Source: Mycolicibacterium nivoides (lineage in GTDB: Bacteria > Actinomycetota > Actinomycetes > Mycobacteriales > Mycobacteriaceae). From it: a DNA stretch of 64,000 bases. Within the stretch, counting starts at the first letter, position 1; every line of letters begins with the position of its first letter. Where the stretch lies: NCBI RefSeq assembly GCF_003855255.1, contig NZ_CP034072.1:5079208-5143207 (forward strand). The letters run 5' to 3'. Shown here in pieces: positions 8,592 through 19,594 of the stretch. Below the pieces are notes generated by a model. That model worked only from the letters and a program-made list of their open reading frames with translations. It did no database searches and was not told where the DNA came from. Made by a program: the position numbers and the translations under genes.

Positions 8592-9416
8592 CTGCGGTGA
8601 CCGTGCCGCCGGACGGTAGCGGTGACAGTACTCCGGCGCGCACAGGTGTGAACCCCCCTTGAGCGCGTGGTTCACCGTGGGATCCGCGGTGGCCGGCGGC
8701 GGGCAGCACGCCGGCGCATCGGCCTGCGACCGGTGCTGGCCGGTGAACCGCGTCGTGGTCCATTCCCATACGTTGCCGATCATGTCCGAGAGGCCGAACG
8801 CGTTCGCCGGGAAGCTTCCGACCGGCGAAGTGCCGCGCCAGCCGAGCGCGCCGTCGTTGCGGTACGGGAACCGTCCCTGCCAGGTATTGGCCATCAACTG
8901 GCCTCCGGGGGTCACCTCGTCGCCCCAGGCATAGATGCCCTCGACTCCCCCTCGTGCCGCGTACTCCCACTCGGCTTCGGTGGGCAACCGGCGCCCGGCC
9001 CAAGCCGCGTAGGCCGCCGCATCCGGGTAGGCCACCTGTACGACGGGGTGGTCGGGGGCGGCCGGGTCCCGGTCGGGTCCGAACGGGCGGCGCCAGTTGG
9101 CGCCGGGCGCCCAGTCCCACCATTGCCGCCAGTCCCGCAGGTCGACGGGGCCGTTCGTGGGCATGAACACCAGGGCGCCGGGCACCAGATCGGCCTCGTC
9201 CACCCCGGGATACAGCGCCGGGTCCATCGGCTGTTCGGCGATCGTGACGTATCCGGTGGCCTCGACGAACTCGCCGAACTGGGCGGTGGTCACTGGATGC
9301 TTCTCGATGGCGAATGCGGCGACGGTCGCGGAGTGGACCGGGGCCTCCTCGGGGTAGAACGCCGTCGAACCCATCTGGAAGGTCCCGCCGGGAAGCTCGA
9401 TGAGTTCGGTGACCAC
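8535..9416 (-). CDS. Formylglycine-generating enzyme (sulfatase activator)
   Basis: This 293-residue protein is of the FGE/SUMF1 type. It oxidises the active-site cysteine of sulfatases to formylglycine using O2 and copper. Visible marks are GGTFQMGSTAFYPEEAPVH at the N-terminus, RRLPTEAEWEYAARGG near residue 143, GNVWEWT near residue 214, and the catalytic pair C259 and C264 in SHLCAPEYC, followed by GFRC. The two-cysteine spacing of five separates true FGE from EgtB-like homologues. The start is GTG without a clear ribosome site, 36 nt after the lipoprotein stop. It forms an operon with the sulfatase at 10176-12563, its evident client. In M. tuberculosis the equivalent is Rv0712. Confidence 0.93.
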   Translation of the reverse strand: MVTELIELPGGTFQMGSTAFYPEEAPVHSATVAAFAIEKHPVTTAQFGEFVEATGYVTIAEQPMDPALYPGVDEADLVPGALVFMPTNGPVDLRDWRQWWDWAPGANWRRPFGPDRDPAAPDHPVVQVAYPDAAAYAAWAGRRLPTEAEWEYAARGGVEGIYAWGDEVTPGGQLMANTWQGRFPYRNDGALGWRGTSPVGSFPANAFGLSDMIGNVWEWTTTRFTGQHRSQADAPACCPPPATADPTVNHALKGGSHLCAPEYCHRYRPAARSPQSQDSATTHIGFRCVADLG

Positions 9417-9452
9417 GGCACCGAGGCTAGTCGGGTCCGGCCGTCGGCCGAT

Positions 9453-10154
9453 TCAGCCCGGCATGGCGATTCCGAAGTCGGCGAGCATCGCCGAACTCGC
9501 TTCGTCGAATCCCGGCGTCTCACTCGGGGCTTCGAGGCGCACGACGGCCAGGAAGGCGCCTTGATTGGTCCACACGTGCACGATCCGGTCGGCATATTCG
9601 ATGCCCTTTCCCGGCCGCTCCGCCAGGATGCCCATCAGCTTCTGCCCGCTGTAGCCGCACAGGTCACCGGGCAGCACGCTGACGCTGTTGATCGGGTACT
9701 TCGCGACGCGGTCGTCGGCGTATCGCTGGAAATCCGCCCGGGCGGTCCGCGTCGTCGGGGTGAGCGTGATCTCGGCGGTCATCCCCGCCGGGCCGGTCAG
9801 CCGCACCGCTGCCGCATGCGGTGTCACCTCGGTGAACCCTTCGGGCACGGCGACGGTGAGCGTCGGCGAGCCGGGCGCTTGGCTGCCTGCGGTGACGGTC
9901 GGGCCGGCCGGGGGCGGGCAGGTGACCTCGCCTGGGGCCAGCACCCTCGTGGTGGTCGGCTCGACCCCGTAAGCCGGCACGGCGAACTCCGACGGACGTT
10001 CCCGCTGAGGCGTTGTCACGGGCAGCGTCGTGACCGGCGCCGCCGCCGTCGTGGTTTCGGCGAGTGGATCCGCGATGTGGACGCCGCCCCCGCAGCCCGG
10101 CAGTGCCAGCAGCGTCATCGCACACGCCCCCACCCAGATGGCGTTCGCTCTCAT
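9453..10154 (-). CDS. Putative lipoprotein in sulfatase operon
   Basis: The 233-residue product has a lipoprotein signal peptide ending in the lipobox LPGC (Cys21), followed by a Thr/Ala/Pro-rich linker (about residues 25-55). A globular domain with features such as VPEGFTEVTPHAAAVRLTG follows, and a short C-terminal region ends in DFGIAMPG. This layout is like the mycobacterial LpqN/LpqT-type surface lipoproteins, but I cannot place it firmly in a family. The gene lies 21 nt downstream of the sulfatase and 36 nt upstream of FGE, so it is part of one transcription unit. It might bind or present the sulfatase substrate at the cell surface; that is speculation. Confidence 0.7.
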   Translation of the reverse strand: MRANAIWVGACAMTLLALPGCGGGVHIADPLAETTTAAAPVTTLPVTTPQRERPSEFAVPAYGVEPTTTRVLAPGEVTCPPPAGPTVTAGSQAPGSPTLTVAVPEGFTEVTPHAAAVRLTGPAGMTAEITLTPTTRTARADFQRYADDRVAKYPINSVSVLPGDLCGYSGQKLMGILAERPGKGIEYADRIVHVWTNQGAFLAVVRLEAPSETPGFDEASSAMLADFGIAMPG

Positions 10155-10175
10155 CGATCAGCCCCCTCAGTCCCC

Positions 10176-12563
10176 TCAGTCCTTGGAGAACGCGACAGCG
10201 AGCTCCCCCTCGAGGTCCCGGTACGGCTCGCCCGACAGGTCAACGGTGACCTGCCCGATGGTGCCGCCGCCGAACGCGAACGGTGCCCGGTATTGCTGCG
10301 ACACCGCCGATCCGGTGTTGCGGCCGATGCAGATGCCACCCCCGGCGAGCGCGAACATGCCGGGGTGGGTTTGCATCCCGTCCAGCGTGGCCACCGCGGC
10401 GTCGTCGACATACAGGGTCGTGTCCCCCAGCGGGGTATGGCTGCCCTCGACAGTGCCGGTCCGCTGGTACTGCACACCGAAGATGTGCCGCCCCAACGGG
10501 ATCGGATCGGGCGAGACCAGAGACTGCTCGTGTTCACCGAGGAAGTTGTAGACGTAGTGCAGCCGCCCGCCTGCGATGAACAGGACGTGACCGCCGTGCG
10601 CGCCACCCTGTTTGAACAACACGCCTTGCGTGTCATCGCCGTCCACGGTGACGTCGGCAAGCACGGTGAACGACTGCCCGCGCAGTTCGGCGGCCGCACC
10701 CAGGCCGACTTCCGAGGTGTTCGGGTAGTAGGTGTAGCGGGACCGCTCCCCGACCAGATAGGGCCGCCACCGGGTCATCGTCTCGAGGATGTTGAGGTCG
10801 GCCAGCGGCAGGCCGTTGTACTTGTCGGCCTCGCTGAACCACAGCTTTTGGAGTTCGGCGAGCTTGTCCGGCTGTTCGGCGGCCAGGTCGTGGCACTGGC
10901 CGCGGTCGGCCTCGATGTGGAACAGCTCCCAGCGGTCGGCATCGAAATGCGACCACCCCGAGGGGGTGGCGGCGTGCACGGTGTTGGCGAACCAGCCCCT
11001 GTGCCAGATGCCGCGGGTGCCCAGCATGGTGTAGAACTGGGTCTCCTTGCCCGTCGGTGCATCCGGATTATCCAGTGCCACTTTGAAACTCATGCCATCG
11101 AGCGGCTTCTGCGGAACCCCGCGCACGCTCGCCGGGGGCGTGATGTCGAGCAGGTCGTAGACGGTCGGCGTGATGTCGCAGACGTTGATGTAGTTGTCGC
11201 GCACCGCGCCGTGTGACCCAATACCGTTGGGCCAGGAGATGATCGCGGTGTCGGCGATTCCACCCTCATGAGAGGCGTAGCGCTTGAACAGCTTGTAGGG
11301 CGTGTTGAACGCCATCGCCCACCCGATCGGGTAGTGGTTGTAGGTCTCCGGCGAGCCCAACCGGTCGATGAACTTGAGCCCTTCCTCGGCGGTGTCGATG
11401 TAGCCGTTGAAGAACTTCGTCTCGTTGACCGACCCGTTCGGCCCACCCTCGCCGCTGGCGCCGTTGTCGGAGATCACCACGATGATCGTGTTGTCGAGCT
11501 GCCCTGTCTCTTCCAGGAAGTCCAGCACCCGGCCGATCTGGGCGTCGGTGTAGGACAGGAAGCCGGCAAACACCTCGGCCATCCGGGCGAACAGCCGCTT
11601 CTCGTCGTCGCTCAAGGTGTCCCACGGCCGCACGGTGTCCTGGGCGGGCCAAGGTTCGCCGTTGGGCCCCTGGACATCCGCATAGGGATTGACCGGTGAC
11701 AGCTCGGTGTCGGGCGGAACGATGCCCAGCCGTTTCTGGTTCTCCAGCACGATGTCGCGGTAGGCCTCGTAGCCCATGTCGAACCGCCCCGCATACCGGT
11801 CGGCCCACTCCTTGAACACATGATGCGGGGCGTGGCCGGCACCCGGGCACAGGTAGGTGAACCATGGTTTGTCCGGGGCGATCACCTTGGCGTCCCGGAT
11901 GAACTCGATGGTCTTGTCGGCCAGGTCCCGCGAGAGGTGATACCCCTCTTCGGGTGTGCCCGGCGGGTCGACCGGATGGTTGTCGTACACCAGGTCCGGG
12001 TACCACTGATCGGTCTCGCCACCCATGAATCCGTAGAACCGTTCGAACCCCCGCGAGCAAGGCCAATGCCGTTTGGTCGCAGCGAGGTTGGACTCTTCCA
12101 ACGGAGTCAGATGCCACTTGCCCACGCAGTACGTGTTGTAGCCGTTTTCGGCGAGCACCTCCGGGAGCAGGGCGGTCTCGAGTGGAATTCGCCCGTTGCA
12201 GTTGGGGAATCCGTCGGTGAACTCCTCGATGGTGGCCATCCCGACCGTGGTGGCGTTGCGTCCGGTGAGCAGTGACGCACGGGTGGGCGAGCACAGTGCC
12301 GTGGTGTGGAACTGCGACAGCCGAACTCCGCGCTCGGCGATCCGGCTCATCGCGGGCATGTCCACCAAGCCGCCGAAACAGTCCCACGTGGCGATGCCGG
12401 TGTCGTCCCACACCAGATACAGGACATTCGGGGCGTTCTCGACAGCGGTGGGTGCCGCGTATGGGCCCCAGTCCGGTTCGGAATCCCTGATGTCCAGTTC
12501 GATCTTGCCGTTGAATGCTGAATTGGACGCTGAGCTGAACGCTGAATTGATCCCGGAGGCCAT
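10176..12563 (-). CDS. atsA: Type I sulfatase (arylsulfatase)
   Basis: This 795-residue sulfatase hydrolyses sulfate esters. The CxPxR motif that FGE converts is C91-S-P-T-R-A-S-L-L-T-G. Metal-binding acidic residues lie in LVWDDTG (about 50-56) and SDNGASGEGG in the mid region. A C-terminal beta-rich domain, roughly the last 200 residues, is typical of the long mycobacterial AtsA/AtsD type. No signal peptide is visible, so it is likely cytosolic. The start has a strong GGGAGGAAGG site. Length, the FGE partner and the position downstream of the S10 operon agree with Rv0711 (atsA) of M. tuberculosis, but AtsD-type paralogues are similar, so the symbol is tentative. Confidence 0.92.
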   Translation of the reverse strand: MASGINSAFSSASNSAFNGKIELDIRDSEPDWGPYAAPTAVENAPNVLYLVWDDTGIATWDCFGGLVDMPAMSRIAERGVRLSQFHTTALCSPTRASLLTGRNATTVGMATIEEFTDGFPNCNGRIPLETALLPEVLAENGYNTYCVGKWHLTPLEESNLAATKRHWPCSRGFERFYGFMGGETDQWYPDLVYDNHPVDPPGTPEEGYHLSRDLADKTIEFIRDAKVIAPDKPWFTYLCPGAGHAPHHVFKEWADRYAGRFDMGYEAYRDIVLENQKRLGIVPPDTELSPVNPYADVQGPNGEPWPAQDTVRPWDTLSDDEKRLFARMAEVFAGFLSYTDAQIGRVLDFLEETGQLDNTIIVVISDNGASGEGGPNGSVNETKFFNGYIDTAEEGLKFIDRLGSPETYNHYPIGWAMAFNTPYKLFKRYASHEGGIADTAIISWPNGIGSHGAVRDNYINVCDITPTVYDLLDITPPASVRGVPQKPLDGMSFKVALDNPDAPTGKETQFYTMLGTRGIWHRGWFANTVHAATPSGWSHFDADRWELFHIEADRGQCHDLAAEQPDKLAELQKLWFSEADKYNGLPLADLNILETMTRWRPYLVGERSRYTYYPNTSEVGLGAAAELRGQSFTVLADVTVDGDDTQGVLFKQGGAHGGHVLFIAGGRLHYVYNFLGEHEQSLVSPDPIPLGRHIFGVQYQRTGTVEGSHTPLGDTTLYVDDAAVATLDGMQTHPGMFALAGGGICIGRNTGSAVSQQYRAPFAFGGGTIGQVTVDLSGEPYRDLEGELAVAFSKD
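12517..12552. repeat. Three imperfect 12-bp tandem repeats in the sulfatase 5' end
   Basis: GCTGAATTGGAC, GCTGAGCTGAAC and GCTGAATTGATC lie head to tail. On the minus strand they encode INSA, FSSA, SNSA and FN steps near the N-terminus. The repeat lengthens a disordered leader before the sulfatase domain. Confidence 0.75.
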
Positions 12564-12737
12564 GGGCTTACCTTCCTCCCGGTTGGCGATTCGGCACCGG
12601 TAAGACTGACCGCCCGGAGATTACACCTGTTCAGGGCGTGATAGGCCGGAACCGATTTCCTATCGGCCAGGGTGCCAATTGGCCTGCGCCCTCATCGGCG
12701 GCCCGGTAGCGTCGCAGCCGCAGGAGGTCTGCATGCG

Positions 12738-13507
12738 ATGACTGCCAACGCCGAGACCGTTTCCGATGCCGACGCCGGGCATGAAGTACCCCGGGGTCCC
12801 GTTATCGCTCGCCCGCATTGGGCCTGGCGCGTCCAGCCTTCCTCGGTCACCCTCAAACTCGTCATGGCCGGCACCGGGATCGTCTTCGCCCTCTTTGTCC
12901 TCGTGCACATGATCGGCAACCTCAAGGTGTACACGGGTGCGCAACATTTCGACGACTACGCGGTCTGGTTGCGCACGCTGCTCGAACCGCTGCTGCCCTA
13001 CGAGGGGGCACTGTGGATCTTCCGGGTGGTGCTGGCCGGGTGCTTGATCGCCCACGTCGGCTGTGCGGTGCTGCTGACCCGCCGGGCGCACGTGGCGCGG
13101 GGACGGTTCCGCAGGAGAGGGCTGGGACTGCGGTCGTTCACGGCACGCACCATGCTGGTCAGCGGGCTGGTCCTGTTGCTGTTCATCGTGTTCCACATCC
13201 TCGACCTCACCGTGGGAACCCGGCCCTTCGCCAGCGCGTCCTTCGCCGGCGCCACCGAGTCCACCAGTCATGCCTACGACAATCTGATCGCGAGCTTCAG
13301 CCGGCCCGGTGTCGCGGTGTTCTATCTCCTGGCGATGGCGGTTCTGGGCGCCCATCTGTTGCACGGATTGTGGACCGCGGTCAACGATCTCGGGGTCACC
13401 GGAGCGCGGGCCCGCCAGGTGGGCGTGGTGGTCGGGGGTGCACTCGCACTGGCAGTGATGGTGGGCAACATGACGATTCCGGTCGCCGTGTGGACCGGAC
13501 TGGTGTC

Positions 13508-13511
<4 letters not shown>
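12738..13511 (+). CDS. sdhC: Succinate dehydrogenase cytochrome b subunit (Sdh1-type SdhC)
   Basis: The 257-residue membrane anchor has five predicted transmembrane helices, as in the Bacteroidetes/Actinobacteria-type single-subunit cytochrome b556. Histidines suited to haem b binding occur in VLVHMIGNLKVY, LIAHVGCAV, IVFHILDLTVG and HLLHGLW. An AGGAGGT site at 12722-12728 decides the start at 12738 over an in-frame start further upstream. The gene overlaps sdhA by ATGA. Together with the flavoprotein and iron-sulfur subunits it forms a membrane complex that oxidises succinate to fumarate and reduces quinone. Confidence 0.9.
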
Positions 13512-15483
<1,972 letters not shown>

Positions 15484-15487
<4 letters not shown>

Positions 15488-16233
15488 GGCTGACGTTGCA
15501 GATCTGGCGCCAACCCGACACCGCCTCGGAGGGCCGATTCGAGGACTACACCGTCGACGACGCGACGCCCGAGATGTCGCTGCTGGAGCTGCTGGACCGG
15601 CTCAACGACACCCTGGTGGCCGACGGCCGGGACCCGGTGGCCTTCGATTCCGACTGCCGCGAGGGCGTTTGTGGATCCTGCGGGATCACCGTCGACGGAC
15701 GACCGCACGGGCCCGTGCCCAAGACGCCCGCCTGCCGACAGCACGTCCGGTCCTACCGCGACGGCGCGCGCATCCGCATCGAGCCGTTCCGTTCGGCGGC
15801 CTATCCGGTGGTGCGCGATCTGGTGGTGGACCGCTCGGCACTGGACCGGATGATCGCCGCGGGCGGGCACATCGCCGTCGACGCGGGCACGGCCGCCGAC
15901 GCCGATGCCGAGCCGCTGCCGCACGACGACTCCGAGTACGCCTTGGATTTCGCGGCCTGCATCGGGTGCGGGGCATGTGTGGCGGCCTGCCCCAACGGAG
16001 CGGCGCACCTGTTCGCGGGGGCCAAGCTGTTGCATCTGGGCACCGTCACCCGGGGCCGGCAGGAACGGTCGCGCCGGGCCACCACTCTTGTCGGGCAGAT
16101 GGAGCGCGAATTCGGGCCGTGCTCCAGTTACGGCGAATGCTCCGAAGTCTGCCCCGAGGGCATCCCGCTCACCGCCGTCGCAGCGGTAAATCGCGAAGTG
16201 GTGCGGGCCCGCCTGCGCGGCCCCAGGAACTGA
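15484..16233 (+). CDS. sdhB: Succinate dehydrogenase iron-sulfur subunit
   Basis: The 249-residue electron-transfer subunit has three clusters. The 2Fe-2S ligands are C58, C63, C66 and C84. The second motif, C159-x2-C162-x2-C165-x3-C169-P, and the third, C213, C219 and C223-P, serve the 4Fe-4S and 3Fe-4S (or second) centres. It carries electrons from the SdhA flavin to quinone at SdhC. Size is as in the Rv0247c type. It is translationally coupled to sdhA and followed after 21 nt by a dicarboxylate carrier gene. Confidence 0.94.
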
Positions 16234-16254
16234 ATCAGCGAGGGGACTGCGCCG

Positions 16255-17706
16255 ATGACCACCACCGCAGAGGCCGCCACGGGGTCCAAGACCCCACGGT
16301 GGGTGCCCTACCTGTGGAAGGCCGGCATCCCGATTCTGGTGGCGGCGGTGGTGTATTTCCTGCCGGTGCCCGCGGGCGTGGAGCCCACCGGCATGCGGAT
16401 GTTCGGGATCTTCCTCGGCACGATCCTGGCGCTGATCCTGCAGCCCCTGCCCACCGGGGCGGTGGCGCTGATCGGCATGACCGCGGCGATGCTGACCAAG
16501 ACCGAGACGGCAGCACGTGCCCTGTCGGGATTCGCCAACACGACGGTGTGGCTCATCGTCGCGGCGTTCTTCATCGCCGAGGGGTTCCTGATCACGGGAC
16601 TCGGACGGCGCATCGCGCTGATGTTCGTCACCAGGCTGGGCCGCTCCACCCTCGGCCTGTCGTATGGGATGGCGTTGACGGACCTGATTCTCGCGCCGGC
16701 GACTCCGTCGAACACCGCCCGCTGCGGCGGAGTGGTGTTCCCCATCGTCGCCTCGCTGAGCCATCTCGAGGATTCGCATCCCGAACCGGAGGAGTCGCGC
16801 AAACGCCTCGGCGCCTACCTGACGCTCACCGCGTTGCAGGTCAACGTCATCACCTCGGCGATGTTCGTCACCGCGATGGCGGGCAACCCCGTCGCGCAGG
16901 AGGCCGCGGGAAAGCTGGGAGTCGAAATCTCCTGGGGCAAGTGGGCGCTGGCGGCGATAGTCCCCGGCGTGGTGAGCCTGGTGGCAGTGCCCTGGGTGAT
17001 GTCCAAGGTGTATCCGCCGACGGTCACCAAGACCCCTGATGCGCCGCAGCAGGCACGTGATCAGTTGCGCGAGGCAGGTCCGATGTCGCACAAGGAATGG
17101 ATCATGGCGGCAACCTTCATCCTGCTGCTGGTGCTGTGGTGCCTCACCGATCTGCTCCGGGTCGACGCGACGACGGCGGCCTTCACCGGTATCGCCATCC
17201 TGCTGATCACCGGCGTGTTGTCGTGGAAGGACCTCGCGGACAACACCTCTGCCTGGAGCACCCTGGTGTTCTTCGGCGTACTCGTCGGAATGGCCAACGA
17301 ACTCAACGAACTCGGCGTGATCGACTGGATCGGCGACTCGGTCGCCGGGGCGGTGGGTTCCCTGCCGTGGCTCGTCGCGTTCGCGATCTTGACCCTGGTC
17401 TACTTCTACTCGCACTACCTGTTCGCCTCGAACACGGCGCATGTCGTCGCGATGTACGCGGTGTTCGTCGGCGCGGCGATCGCCACCGGCGCTCCACCCT
17501 TGTTCTCGGCCTTGGTGTTCGGCTTCATCGGCAACTTGTTCGGCGGTCTGGCCCACTACTCGTCCGGCCCGGCCGGCGTCATCTACGGCTCCGGGTACGT
17601 CAAGACCAGCGAGCTGTTCCGGATCGGGTTCCTGATGAGCATCGTGATCATCCTGATCTGGACGCTCATCGGCGGCGGTTGGATGAAACTCATCGGCATC
17701 TGGTGA
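16255..17706 (+). CDS. DASS/SLC13-family dicarboxylate:anion symporter
   Basis: The 483-residue transporter has about 12 membrane helices and the two pseudo-repeat loops of the divalent anion:Na+ symporter family (CitT/2-oxoglutarate-malate translocator type). The first loop region is ILAPATPSNTARCGGVVFP (about residues 145-163), and the second is FASNTAHVVAMYAVFVGAA near residue 390. A GAGGGG site precedes the ATG, 21 nt after sdhB. Members carry succinate, malate, 2-oxoglutarate or citrate. The operon position suggests that it supplies C4-dicarboxylates to the succinate dehydrogenase beside it. Its 3' end overlaps the convergent MFS gene by 17 bp. Confidence 0.9.
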   Translation: MTTTAEAATGSKTPRWVPYLWKAGIPILVAAVVYFLPVPAGVEPTGMRMFGIFLGTILALILQPLPTGAVALIGMTAAMLTKTETAARALSGFANTTVWLIVAAFFIAEGFLITGLGRRIALMFVTRLGRSTLGLSYGMALTDLILAPATPSNTARCGGVVFPIVASLSHLEDSHPEPEESRKRLGAYLTLTALQVNVITSAMFVTAMAGNPVAQEAAGKLGVEISWGKWALAAIVPGVVSLVAVPWVMSKVYPPTVTKTPDAPQQARDQLREAGPMSHKEWIMAATFILLLVLWCLTDLLRVDATTAAFTGIAILLITGVLSWKDLADNTSAWSTLVFFGVLVGMANELNELGVIDWIGDSVAGAVGSLPWLVAFAILTLVYFYSHYLFASNTAHVVAMYAVFVGAAIATGAPPLFSALVFGFIGNLFGGLAHYSSGPAGVIYGSGYVKTSELFRIGFLMSIVIILIWTLIGGGWMKLIGIW

Positions 17707-18970
17707 CCTGATCTGGGCGGGCGCATTCCAGATCCGCTCCACCGCCGCACGTCGGGTCCGGCCCGTGGACGGCATGGACATCGGTGGCCTCCGGTTGATC
17801 GCTGAGACCTCTCAGCGGACCGGCCATCCGGGCCACGATCGGGCTGCATGCGGCCAGGGTGGCCAGCACCGCCGCCACCACGACGGCACCGGATGCACCG
17901 TGCCCGTCGGCCGCCACGCCCGCGAGGGCGGTACCCGTCGCCCCGCCCACGAGTGCTGCACTGTTGAGCCAACCGAACGCCTCTGCCGCCGAGTGTTCTT
18001 CGATCTCCCGCGACACCATGAGATACAACGCGGACATCGCCGGGGCGAAACCCAGTCCCGACACGAACAATGCGCAGAACTGCAGGGCGAGATTGTCGAC
18101 GAGGCTGAATACGGTGGTACCGACAGCCACGATTCCCAGCGCGGCCACGAGGCCGGCGAGCCCGAATCGCCGGTGTCCGAACGCCAGGCCTCCGACCAGG
18201 GACCCCACACTGGCCACCGCGATCGCCAGACCGGCGGTGACACCGGTGCGTCCGAGGGCGGCGACGATGCCGACTTCGAGTGCCATGAACGACGCGACCA
18301 GCGCGAGGCTGGCGACCATCGCGAGGATTACGGCCCGGTTGGCGATCACACGGCCGAAGGCCGACGCGGCCTTGCCCGTGTGCGGCCGAAGATGCCTGGC
18401 GCCCAGCAGAAACCACCCGGTGCCGACCACCGTGACGCCCGCGGAGACCACCAGCGGTATCGCGGTCGACAGCGCGGAGGCGAGGAAGGTCGTGGCCACC
18501 GGACCGACAACCCAGATCAGTTCCTGTGCGGTGGTGTCGAACGCGAACAACGCGCGGACCCCGTCGCTCGGCACCAATTGCGGATACAGCGCCCGAACCA
18601 CCGGCATCAGCGGCGGCACGGATGCGCCGATGAGCACCCCGAGCATCAACAGCAGCGGCCCGGAGGCACCGGCGAAGGCCAGCGCCAGCATGGCGACGCC
18701 GTTGGTCAGGGCCGCGACGATCAGGGTGATCACCATGGCGCGCCCGGCGATGCGGGCGGTGACGGGCATCGCCAGCGCTTCCCCGATGCTGACGCATGCC
18801 ACCGCGGCGCCGGCCAATGCGTAGGAACCGGTCTTGGACTGGACGTGCATGAGGATCGCCAGGTTGAGCATGCCCAGCGGCAGGCGGGCGAACAGCTGGG
18901 AGGCAGTCACGTTCAGTACGCCGGGAGTCCGGAGCACGTCGCGATACACCCGCATGACCAGCTTCTCCAT
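17690..18970 (-). CDS. MFS transporter
   Basis: From MEKLVMRVYR the product has 426 residues with about 12 hydrophobic helices of the major facilitator fold and an Ala/Gly/Val-rich composition. The second half has GHRRFGLAGLVAAL and ASLALVASFMALEVGIVAAL helices. No substrate motif is recognisable. I prefer the ATG at 18970; 18955 is possible. A divergent TetR gene begins 78 bp away, with a perfect palindrome between them, so this is a TetR-controlled exporter pair. The C-terminal about 45 residues are hydrophilic and unlike the rest. Confidence 0.82.
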   Translation of the reverse strand: MEKLVMRVYRDVLRTPGVLNVTASQLFARLPLGMLNLAILMHVQSKTGSYALAGAAVACVSIGEALAMPVTARIAGRAMVITLIVAALTNGVAMLALAFAGASGPLLLMLGVLIGASVPPLMPVVRALYPQLVPSDGVRALFAFDTTAQELIWVVGPVATTFLASALSTAIPLVVSAGVTVVGTGWFLLGARHLRPHTGKAASAFGRVIANRAVILAMVASLALVASFMALEVGIVAALGRTGVTAGLAIAVASVGSLVGGLAFGHRRFGLAGLVAALGIVAVGTTVFSLVDNLALQFCALFVSGLGFAPAMSALYLMVSREIEEHSAAEAFGWLNSAALVGGATGTALAGVAADGHGASGAVVVAAVLATLAACSPIVARMAGPLRGLSDQPEATDVHAVHGPDPTCGGGADLECARPDQVTRCR

Positions 18971-19001
18971 GTGACTCGACCGACGTGACCGGCCCAATCT
19001 A

Positions 19002-19017
19002 TACCGTCCAGACGGTA
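19002..19017. promoter_or_regulatory. Palindromic TetR operator, TACCGTC-CA-GACGGTA
   Basis: A perfect 7+2+7 inverted repeat lies midway between the divergent MFS (ATG 18970) and TetR (ATG 19049) genes. Position and symmetry fit an operator for the adjacent TetR repressor acting on both promoters. Confidence 0.7.
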
Positions 19018-19048
19018 CAGTTCCACTGAATTGTCGTAAGCTCTCGGA

Positions 19049-19594
19049 ATGGCTTCGTCCCGGGACCGCATCCTCGACGCCTACGAGGATGTCCTGGCCG
19101 TCGAAGGCGAGCGCTACGCCACCCTCGACGCGGTGGCCGCCAAAGCGGGCGTATCGAAAGGCGGTCTGCTCTACCACTTTCCGTCCAAGGACCGGCTCGC
19201 CGCCGCACTGTGCGACCGGCTGCTGACACTGGCGGCCGAGGATGTGCAGGCGATGCGGACCGCCCCGGAGGGACCCGCGCGCTACTACATCCGGTCCTCG
19301 CACTACGCGGGCACGCCGCTGGATCGGGCCCTGGTGGCGGTGTCCCGGTTGCAGCAGGCGGGTGACGGTCACGCACGGACGGTCATCGAGACCGTTTCGG
19401 CCGACTGGCTGAACGTCCTGCACGATGCACTCGGCGACCTCGACGTGGCCCGCGCGGTGAAGCTCATGGGCGACGGCCTGTACTACAGCGCTCTGCACCG
19501 CGCACTCGGCGGCCACGTCGCAAAGGCCGACCAGGACGACGGCTTGCTGGCGGTGATCGATCGGATCACCGCCACGTCAGACCCCGCTCAATGA
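19049..19594 (+). CDS. TetR family repressor of the adjacent MFS transporter
   Basis: The 181-residue regulator has an N-terminal TetR helix-turn-helix (SRDRILDAYEDVLAVEGERY, then AVAAKAGVSKGGLLYHFPSK, residues about 3-51) and a variable ligand-binding C-terminal region. The divergent MFS gene and the palindrome at 19002-19017 indicate autoregulation and efflux control. The last 18 bp overlap the convergent DUF2306 gene. The inducer is unknown. Confidence 0.9.
   Translation: MASSRDRILDAYEDVLAVEGERYATLDAVAAKAGVSKGGLLYHFPSKDRLAAALCDRLLTLAAEDVQAMRTAPEGPARYYIRSSHYAGTPLDRALVAVSRLQQAGDGHARTVIETVSADWLNVLHDALGDLDVARAVKLMGDGLYYSALHRALGGHVAKADQDDGLLAVIDRITATSDPAQ

Noticed and set aside
8667..11216. 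Long open frame of about 850 codons on the plus strand
   Set aside because: Antisense to FGE, the lipoprotein and the sulfatase; an artefact of third-position GC bias with repetitive Arg/Gly/His composition and no domain.
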